A DNA stretch of 11,592 nt. Origin: an uncultured Clostridia bacterium. GTDB taxonomy: Bacteria > Bacillota > Clostridia > TANB77 > CAG-508. Every line of letters begins with the position of its first letter. Position 1 is the stretch's first letter. The translations under genes and the position numbers were made by a program. The notes under the pieces are model-generated. The model searched no databases. It was not told the origin of the DNA and saw only the letters and a list, made by a program, of their open reading frames with translations. This document shows, one piece after another, positions 6,038 to 11,592 of the stretch. The DNA lies in the NCBI GenBank assembly GCA_934148985.1, contig CAKPDO010000043.1, positions 1-11,592 of the forward strand, in the 5' to 3' direction.

Positions 6038-6559
6038 ATGGGAAATTTAGAAAAAATATTTAAGAAAAGTGCTATTTTAGCAACAGTATTATTTTTGGGC
6101 TGGTCAACTGTCCGGATAATTAGATGGTATCAGTTTGACGTTGGATGTACTCAATATATAAAAAGAGCAGCCGACGCAAATACTGTTGAGTTGGCAAAAG
6201 AGAACTTGGAAAAGGCAATTTCTTTTGCGGAAAAAAATAACTTGACAGAGGGAGTGGTATCAGTATTTTTTCATCAGCCAAAAAATGATGTGGGATATTG
6301 GTATAAGAATCTGACCGAGTCATACAAAGAACTCGAAAGTATTCCGGAAGATGCCACTTCTCTTGAGAGAACGAATCTTCTTATGAAGTTAAGGGAAACC
6401 TTGGTTGATGAGGTAGATTCAGAAATATCAGTAACTGTGCCAGATGGAATTAGTATATATCCTCATAATTTTATGTATTTTTGGTGGGGTCTTTTATCTG
6501 GATTAGCGGCTTTGATATTTTGGCTGATTCTAGTATGGTTTTGGACAGAAGGCTATTAA
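6038..6559 (+). CDS. Two-transmembrane protein of unknown function, 173 residues
   Basis: I chose ATG at 6038 because AGGAGGAG (6025-6032) ends 5 bases before it; the in-frame TTG at 6020 lies upstream of that site and should be untranslated. The protein starts MGNLEKIFKKS. A hydrophobic helix follows at about residues 12-29, then a hydrophilic helical domain of about 115 residues, then a Trp-rich second membrane segment near 148-169 (FWWGLLSGLAALIFWLILVWFW) and a short end. The N-terminal charges suggest both ends in the cytoplasm with the middle domain outside, but topology is inference. The middle domain has regular Leu/Glu helices (VELAKENLEKAISFAEKNN) like a TPR-type helical bundle. I do not recognise a named family. 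The gene is less AT-rich than its left-hand neighbours and has its own promoter and GC-rich terminator, which suggests transfer. Confidence 0.85.
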   Translation: MGNLEKIFKKSAILATVLFLGWSTVRIIRWYQFDVGCTQYIKRAADANTVELAKENLEKAISFAEKNNLTEGVVSVFFHQPKNDVGYWYKNLTESYKELESIPEDATSLERTNLLMKLRETLVDEVDSEISVTVPDGISIYPHNFMYFWWGLLSGLAALIFWLILVWFWTEGY

Positions 6560-6570
6560 CAAAAAATTCG

Positions 6571-6603
6571 ACCTCTCTCTTGCTTTGGCAAGGGAGAGGT
6601 TTT
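6571..6603 (+). terminator. GC-rich terminator after the two-TM protein gene
   Basis: A 13-base-pair stem (6571-6583 with 6588-6600, one G-U pair) with a TTTG loop and a short T tail. Its GC-rich stem differs from the A/T-rich terminators of the neighbouring genes. Confidence 0.9.
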
Positions 6604-6610
6604 CGTAGTA

Positions 6611-6680
6611 GTGCGATTGGCATGCCATTTAGTTAATCGGTGAAAGTCCGTAATGGAGATACATATCGCTAACCAATTAG
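6611..6680 (+). ncRNA. Structured segment resembling the 5' end of a group II intron (remnant)
   Basis: The segment begins with GTGCG, the 5' consensus of group II introns. It contains CGGTGAAAGTCCG (6638-6650), a short hairpin with a GGTGAAAGTCC motif that I recall from the first domain of bacterial group II introns. An outer stem joins ATTGG (6616-6620) to CCAAT (6673-6677) and stacks on TTAG (6629-6632) with CTAA (6669-6672). It starts 10 bases after a terminator stem, the place where class C group II introns tend to insert. No reverse transcriptase and no domain V are present, so at most this is a 5' fragment. A cis-regulatory RNA is the alternative. Confidence 0.35.
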
Positions 6681-6706
6681 TAAAATAATTTTTTATTAAA
6701 TAAAGA

Positions 6707-6759
6707 TATGTAAATACCTTGACACATCAAAATAAAAATGATATCATATTGTTTACATA
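6707..6759. promoter_or_regulatory. Inverted repeat TATGTAAA/TTTACATA framing a promoter
   Basis: TATGTAAA (6707-6714) lies just before the -35, and its exact inverted copy TTTACATA (6752-6759) lies at the expected transcription start. The centres are 45 bases apart. This is the arrangement of a two-site operator. The same 8-mer TATGTAAA occurs at 5930-5937, upstream of the promoter of the preceding gene. Confidence 0.45.
6719..6747 (+). promoter_or_regulatory. Promoter of the SUMF1-domain gene
   Basis: A perfect TTGACA (6719-6724) and TATCAT (6742-6747) are separated by an ideal 17 bases. The start should be near 6754, giving a leader of about 60 bases. Confidence 0.85.
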
Positions 6760-6814
6760 ATGGCAATAACCAAACAGAAGCCGTTAGATAATAACTCAAG
6801 GAGGAAAAAAAGCA

Positions 6815-7723
6815 ATGAAACGGTACAAAAAATACGTATTTGAGGCAGAAGATGGAAAGGCATTTGAAGTTGTAAAAGGAGCAAATGGAAAGGTAAACAT
6901 CAAGGTTTTAGAAAACTATAAATTAGCCGCTTGCTTCGAGAACTATGCAAATCCCCCTGTATTAGAGGGATACACCCATGTTTTGGGAACTTGGTTATCT
7001 GGATTCGTAATTCGCAGAACTTCAGATGGAAGTGACTTCGTTTGGGTCCCGGTTGGATACTTAGAATCGACAGGGACAGTGGACGGAATTACTTTTGGTG
7101 AGAAATTTGGAAGAAGAAATTATTTGTACGACAATTTCTCCCAAAGTGGAGCTCATGAGGAACTTTCGGAAGAGTACGAAACTCAGATAGAAAGCATTCG
7201 AAAATATGGTGGATTTTACATTTCTCGTTTTAATATCTCGAGAAATGAGAAGACAGGAAATCCACAGTCCGTAAGAGGAGGAAAGCCTTGGACCAAGACT
7301 AGTTTTAATGACGCAAAAATAGTAGCTGCAGGTTTTGAAAAAAGTGATATGGTAACAAGTCACTTGACTTTCGGGGCAGAGTATGATTCAGTTTTGGAAT
7401 GGATTATAAAGTCTGGAGCCAAAAAATATGTTGAGATGGTAGAGAATTCAACAGATTGTGGAAACTATGTAAATACGGCCGGAGCTACTGGAGAAATTAT
7501 TCCAACAGGAAGTAGTGAGAAAAATTGCATCAACAATATGTATGATTTAGCAGGTAATGTTGATGAATGGACTCAGGAAATGGCTGAAAATTCGTCTAGA
7601 ATTATCAGAGGTGGAGGATGTAAGGCTTATGGATATTTAACACCAGCAGCTAATCGAAGAATTGGCAAGCCGAAGGAAAAGTATCCGGATACTGGTTTTC
7701 GTGTTGTGCTTTCCATAAAGTAA
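6815..7723 (+). CDS. SUMF1/formylglycine-enzyme-fold protein without the catalytic cysteine pair
   Basis: ATG follows AAGGAGG (6798-6804) by 10 bases. In the 302-residue product, the SUMF1 (C-type-lectin-like) domain starts at FVWVPVGYL (75-83). It continues with GGFYISRFNISR (132-143), MYDLAGNVDEWTQE (242-255), RIIRGGGCK (262-270) and ends with YPDTGFRVVLSIK. Known formylglycine-generating enzymes carry a Cys-x4-Cys copper site after RGGS; here only one Cys (269) follows RGGG, so oxidase activity is unlikely. A binding role, as in many non-enzymatic members, fits better. The first 70 residues match nothing I recognise. There is no signal peptide. Codon use is less AT-rich than the flanking genes, as in the preceding two-TM gene, which suggests a shared origin. 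Such folds can be diversity-generating retroelement targets, but no template repeat or reverse transcriptase is visible here. Confidence 0.88.
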   Translation: MKRYKKYVFEAEDGKAFEVVKGANGKVNIKVLENYKLAACFENYANPPVLEGYTHVLGTWLSGFVIRRTSDGSDFVWVPVGYLESTGTVDGITFGEKFGRRNYLYDNFSQSGAHEELSEEYETQIESIRKYGGFYISRFNISRNEKTGNPQSVRGGKPWTKTSFNDAKIVAAGFEKSDMVTSHLTFGAEYDSVLEWIIKSGAKKYVEMVENSTDCGNYVNTAGATGEIIPTGSSEKNCINNMYDLAGNVDEWTQEMAENSSRIIRGGGCKAYGYLTPAANRRIGKPKEKYPDTGFRVVLSIK

Positions 7724-7733
7724 TATTTTAATC

Positions 7734-7795
7734 AAATAAAAAAGAAAAGAGAAAATATGGAATTTCTGTGTTTTCTCTTTTCTTTTTTATTTTTA
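7734..7795 (+). terminator. Long A/T-rich terminator after the SUMF1-domain gene
   Basis: A perfect 22-base-pair stem (7734-7755 with 7771-7792) encloses a 15-base loop. The descending arm contains runs of T, with more T after it. The rest of the gap to 7889 holds no gene; a weak TATAAA near 7830 could be a -10 for the next gene, but no convincing -35 goes with it. Confidence 0.85.
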
Positions 7796-7888
7796 AATTT
7801 ATAAAATACATATCAAAATCTACAAAAATGTATAAAAAATCCCCAAACAGCGAACAATAATCCAAAAAGCAAAAAAGGGGAAAAAACT

Positions 7889-10800
7889 ATGAAAACAAGA
7901 AAATTAAACATAGAAGGGGCACTTTTAACAAAGCAAGAACTATATGAACATTTAGAAAAAATAGCTAGTATGCATTACACAAAAACAAAATCAAACAAAA
8001 ACACATATCCATTGCCAAGGTTAAAAGAAAACTATCAAGTAATAAAAGAAGTGTATAACCTTTTAAACGAACATATAAAAAATAAAATAGCCATACATCC
8101 AGCGGGAGAATGGCTACTTGACAATTTTTATATAATAGAAGAAGTAACAAAATCCATAGAAAAAGAATTATCCATAGAAAAATATACAAACTTTGTAGGT
8201 ATAGCAAATGGAAAATATCAAGGGTTTGCGAGAATATATGTCTTAGCCTCAGAAATTGTAAATTATACAGATAACAAAATAGACAGAGAAATACTAGAAA
8301 ATGGACTAAGTGCATATCAAACTAAAAAAAATCTAAGCATGGACGAAATATGGAATATAGGCATATTTCTATGGATTGCAATTATAGAAAATATAAGGCA
8401 AATATGTGAAGCAATTTATGTATCTCAAATTGAAAAATTTAAAGTCGAATCTATTGTAGAAAGATTAATTGATTTAACTCCAAAACAAAATCAAAAATTT
8501 GAAAATCAAAAAACAACAAAAAAATTAAAAGTAAAAACATATGATTTAAAATATCCATTTATAGAATATATGTCATATAAATTAAAAAAATATGGCAAAA
8601 AAACAGAAAGTTATTTGAAAATATTAGAAGAAGAAACTCTAAAAACAGGTTCATCAGTATCAGAAATAATAAAAAGAGAACACTTTGATATTGCAGTAAG
8701 AAAAATAGCGATAGGAAATTGTATAACATCAATAAAAAAAATTCAAAGAATAAATTTTTTAGAAATATTTGAAAAAATAAATGGTGTGGAAGAAGTGTTA
8801 AGAAGTGACCCAGCAGGAGTTTATGAAAATATGGATTATAAAACAAAAGAGGATTATAGAAACAAAATAAAAGAAATTTCTAAAAAAACGAAAGTTTCGG
8901 AAATGTATATATCACAAAAGCTTTTAGAACTTGCAAGTCAAGCAAAAACAAATTTAGATGAAAATAATTCAAGTGTCGAAATTGTAACAGAAAGAAATAA
9001 AAAAATTCATATTGGATATTATTTGTTTGGTAAAAATATAAATTTATTATATCAAAAATTGCAATATAATGAAGAAAAGGCAATATCTTCAAATAAAAAA
9101 GCAAAAATATATATTTATTTTTTATATTTGTGTACAGCAATTTTATCTGGACTAATTGCTAGCAAGTATTCACAAAATGCACATAATATGTGGATTAATG
9201 TACTGTCATTTTTGCTACTTATAATACCTATTTCAGAGCTTGTAATTCAAATTACACAATATATTTTAAGCAAAATTGTAAAGCCGAAATTAATACCGAA
9301 AATGGATTTTTATAATGGAATTCCAAAAGATGAGGGGACAATTGTAGTAATTCCAACAATTGTGAGTTCGAAAGAAAAAGTAAAAGAAATGTTTAGAAAA
9401 TTAGAAGTGGATTTTCTTGCAAACAAGTCCGAAAATCTTTATTTTTGCTTACTAGGAGATTGCAAGGAAAGTAATCTAGAACAAGAAAATTGTGATAAAG
9501 AGGTTATAAAAACAGGGCTAGAAGAAGTTCAAAGATTAAATCTAAAATATGAAACACATGGATTTCCAATATTTCATTTTATTTATAGAAAGAGAAAATG
9601 GAATGAAAAAGAGGGCTCATATTTAGGATGGGAAAGAAAAAGGGGAGCATTAACAGAGTTTGCAGAATTTTTACTTGGAAATATTAGCGAACAAGAACAG
9701 GAAGAAAAATTTAATGTAAATACTTTAATAGATTACAAAAATGTTAAGCCTAAAATAAAATATATAATAACTTTAGATAGTGATACAGACCTAAGTTTAA
9801 ATTCGGCTTTTGAGCTAGTGGGCTCAATGGCACATATATTGAATAAGCCAGAAATACATGATGGCAAAGTTGTAACAGGTTATGGCCTAATTCAGCCACG
9901 AGTAGGAATAAATTTAGATGTGAGTTATAAAACATTATTTACTAAAATATTTGCTGGAAGTGGAGGTATAGATTCTTATTCTAATGCAATATCAGATATT
10001 TATCAAGATAATTTTGGGGAAGGGATATTTACTGGAAAAGGAATTTTTGATTTAGAGCTATATTCTAAAATATTAAAAAATGAAATACCAGAAAACACAG
10101 TATTAAGCCATGATTTACTAGAGGGAAGTTATTTAAGATGTGGCCTTGCGTCAGATATTTTAATAATGGATGGTTATCCTACAAGGTATTTAAGTTTTAT
10201 GACAAGACTTTCTAGGTGGATAAGGGGAGATTGGCAAATTATAGGATGGCTTAAAAGCCAAAAATTAAATTTTCTTTCAAAATATAAAATATTTGATAAT
10301 TTAAGAAGAAGTTTATTTGAAATATCAATAATAATTTCAGGTTTGTATTTTTTAAGTATATCAAATATATTTAAAGTAAATGTTGTATTTCCGCTTACGT
10401 TACTTGGAATTATTACAATATTACCTTTTATTTTGGAAGTTTTGAATGTAATAATTTTCAAAAAAGATGGAGAACAAAAACAAAATACATTTACCCCAAA
10501 AATTGCTGGGATTACAGGTGCTATTTATAGAGCTTTTATCACTTTTGCTAGTCTTCCATATAAAGCATATGTAAGTTTAAAAGCAATTATAATAACATTA
10601 TACAGAATATTAATAAGTAAAAACCATAAGTTAGAATGGATGACATCAGAAGAAGCTGAAAAAGTGCTAAAAAGCGATATTATTAGTTACTATAAATTAA
10701 TGTATTGTAATTTAATATTAGGAATAATTGCTTTAATATATTTTGCTACTAAACAAAATTTAATAGGAGCTTTAATTGGTGTAATTTGGATTATTGCACC

Positions 10801-11592
10801 ATGTTTAATGCATATTATAAGCAAAGATATAAAACAAAAAAATCCAAAAGAAGAACTTGGAAATGATGAGATAAAATATCTAGAAAATATAGGGAAAAGG
10901 ACATTTGAATTTTTCTTGGATAATCTAAATACAGATAATAATTATTTAATACCAGATAATTTCCAAGAAGATAGAAAAGAATTATATGTAGATAGAACAT
11001 CTTCGACAAATATAGGCTTATCAATGCTTGCAGTTATTGCTGGTTTTGATTTAGGATATATTGACTTAGCTATAGCAATGGAACTTCTAAAAAATATAAT
11101 AAACACCATAAATGAATTGGAAAAATGGAATGGACATCTTTATAACTGGTATAATATTAAAACTTTAAAACCACTAATACCGAGGTATGTGTCTACAGTA
11201 GATAGTGGAAATTTTGTGGGATATTTGTATGTTGTAAAGTCATTTTTAGAAGAAAAAAGAGAAGATGAAAACTTGATAAAAAATGTAGACTATTTGATAA
11301 AAAATACAGATTTTTCAAAATTATATAGTAAAGAACACAGATTGTTTTCAATTGGATTTGATATAGAAGAAAATAAACTTACAGATTCTTATTATGATTT
11401 ATTGGCATCAGAGGCGAGGCAAGCGAGCTTTGTTGCAATAATAAAAAGGGATGTAGAAGTAAAACATTGGAATTGTCTAAGTAGAACTTTAACAATTTTA
11501 GATAATAAGAAAGGCCTAGTTTCTTGGTCTGGAACGGCTTTTGAATATTTAATGCCAAATATAAATATACCAAGATATAAAGGAAGTTTAAT
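7889..11592 (+). CDS. Cyclic beta-1,2-glucan synthase, N-terminal 1234 residues (3' end outside window)
   Basis: ATG follows AAGGGGA (7875-7881) by 7 bases, and the frame stays open to the window edge. Landmarks in order: PAGEWLLDNFYIIEE (from residue 71), MDYKTKEDYR (315), two membrane segments (about 408-426 and 433-458), and the GT84 glycosyltransferase with TLDSDTDL (DxD-type Asp630 and Asp632), SHDLLEG (Asp742) and RLSRW-IRGDWQ (773-783). Further membrane segments follow (about 805-855 and 932-977), then a glycoamylase-like domain from about residue 985 (RTSSTNIGLSMLA, HLYNWY, YVSTVDSGN, SYYDLLASEAR, SWSGTAFEYLMP). The enzyme polymerises glucose from UDP-glucose at the inner membrane face and cyclises the chain; family members end in a GH94 phosphorylase-like domain, expected outside the window. 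Full length is usually around 2,700-2,900 residues. The product may act in osmoprotection or at the cell surface. Confidence 0.93.
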   Translation, partial: MKTRKLNIEGALLTKQELYEHLEKIASMHYTKTKSNKNTYPLPRLKENYQVIKEVYNLLNEHIKNKIAIHPAGEWLLDNFYIIEEVTKSIEKELSIEKYTNFVGIANGKYQGFARIYVLASEIVNYTDNKIDREILENGLSAYQTKKNLSMDEIWNIGIFLWIAIIENIRQICEAIYVSQIEKFKVESIVERLIDLTPKQNQKFENQKTTKKLKVKTYDLKYPFIEYMSYKLKKYGKKTESYLKILEEETLKTGSSVSEIIKREHFDIAVRKIAIGNCITSIKKIQRINFLEIFEKINGVEEVLRSDPAGVYENMDYKTKEDYRNKIKEISKKTKVSEMYISQKLLELASQAKTNLDENNSSVEIVTERNKKIHIGYYLFGKNINLLYQKLQYNEEKAISSNKKAKIYIYFLYLCTAILSGLIASKYSQNAHNMWINVLSFLLLIIPISELVIQITQYILSKIVKPKLIPKMDFYNGIPKDEGTIVVIPTIVSSKEKVKEMFRKLEVDFLANKSENLYFCLLGDCKESNLEQENCDKEVIKTGLEEVQRLNLKYETHGFPIFHFIYRKRKWNEKEGSYLGWERKRGALTEFAEFLLGNISEQEQEEKFNVNTLIDYKNVKPKIKYIITLDSDTDLSLNSAFELVGSMAHILNKPEIHDGKVVTGYGLIQPRVGINLDVSYKTLFTKIFAGSGGIDSYSNAISDIYQDNFGEGIFTGKGIFDLELYSKILKNEIPENTVLSHDLLEGSYLRCGLASDILIMDGYPTRYLSFMTRLSRWIRGDWQIIGWLKSQKLNFLSKYKIFDNLRRSLFEISIIISGLYFLSISNIFKVNVVFPLTLLGIITILPFILEVLNVIIFKKDGEQKQNTFTPKIAGITGAIYRAFITFASLPYKAYVSLKAIIITLYRILISKNHKLEWMTSEEAEKVLKSDIISYYKLMYCNLILGIIALIYFATKQNLIGALIGVIWIIAPCLMHIISKDIKQKNPKEELGNDEIKYLENIGKRTFEFFLDNLNTDNNYLIPDNFQEDRKELYVDRTSSTNIGLSMLAVIAGFDLGYIDLAIAMELLKNIINTINELEKWNGHLYNWYNIKTLKPLIPRYVSTVDSGNFVGYLYVVKSFLEEKREDENLIKNVDYLIKNTDFSKLYSKEHRLFSIGFDIEENKLTDSYYDLLASEARQASFVAIIKRDVEVKHWNCLSRTLTILDNKKGLVSWSGTAFEYLMPNINIPRYKGSL

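Noticed and set aside
6611..6680. Cobalamin riboswitch suggested by GGTGAAAGTCCG
   Set aside because: The downstream B12-box elements (a C/G-rich ACxGxCCC-type core and CACTGT) are absent, and the neighbouring genes have no link to cobalamin.
7500..7723. Diversity-generating retroelement variable region in the SUMF1-fold gene
   Set aside because: No near-identical template repeat, no reverse transcriptase and no accessory gene are visible in the window.
7965..11573. Several reverse-strand ORFs of 60-120 codons, rich in Leu, Phe and Tyr
   Set aside because: They are complements of the Lys/Glu/Ile-rich glucan synthase frame, which shows continuous family motifs on the + strand.
1..11592. tRNA, rRNA, CRISPR arrays and transposase genes
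   Set aside because: Looked for on both strands by eye; no cloverleaf, regular spacer-repeat array or transposase motif was found.

Overview
The window is a very AT-rich stretch with every recognisable gene on the + strand. Strong AGGAGG-type ribosome binding sites, consensus sigma-A promoters, U-tailed terminators, a Spo0E-family regulator and the YfmF/YfmH pair of M16-family proteins all point to a low-GC Firmicute, most likely a spore-forming clostridium, perhaps an uncultured gut lineage. The lineage is inferred from gene content, not from a database match.

Left part (1-1310): the 3' end of a radical SAM/SPASM enzyme is followed by a hairpin and a 24-codon gene. Its peptide ends in TCRMCG, and a terminator follows. 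This layout fits a small ribosomally made, radical-SAM-modified peptide with its maturase upstream. A 245-residue protein of unknown function comes next.

Core part (1311-4690): rpsU (ribosomal protein S21) has its own promoter, a leader hairpin and a strong terminator. A 52-base REP-like palindrome follows. Next come the two M16-family genes. The first (YfmF-like, non-catalytic) carries a one-base frameshift; the second (YfmH-like, with HFLEH) is intact. A 46-residue Spo0E-like protein with its own promoter and terminator closes this part.

Mosaic part (4690-7800): this holds a coiled-coil gene with no credible start codon, which looks 5'-truncated and has LEA-like 11-residue repeats. A two-transmembrane protein of unknown function follows, then a short structured segment resembling the 5' end of a group II intron just after a terminator, then a SUMF1/formylglycine-enzyme-fold protein without the catalytic cysteine pair. 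The last two genes are visibly less AT-rich than their neighbours. Each has its own near-consensus promoter framed by related TATGTA-type repeats, so they may be an acquired, co-regulated pair.

Right part (7889 to end): the first 1234 codons of a very large cyclic beta-1,2-glucan synthase (GT84 plus glycoamylase-like domain) run off the window. The expected C-terminal phosphorylase part lies outside.

The best candidates for something undescribed are the radical SAM/CRMCG peptide unit, the two repeat-framed promoters of the mosaic part, and the group II intron-like remnant.
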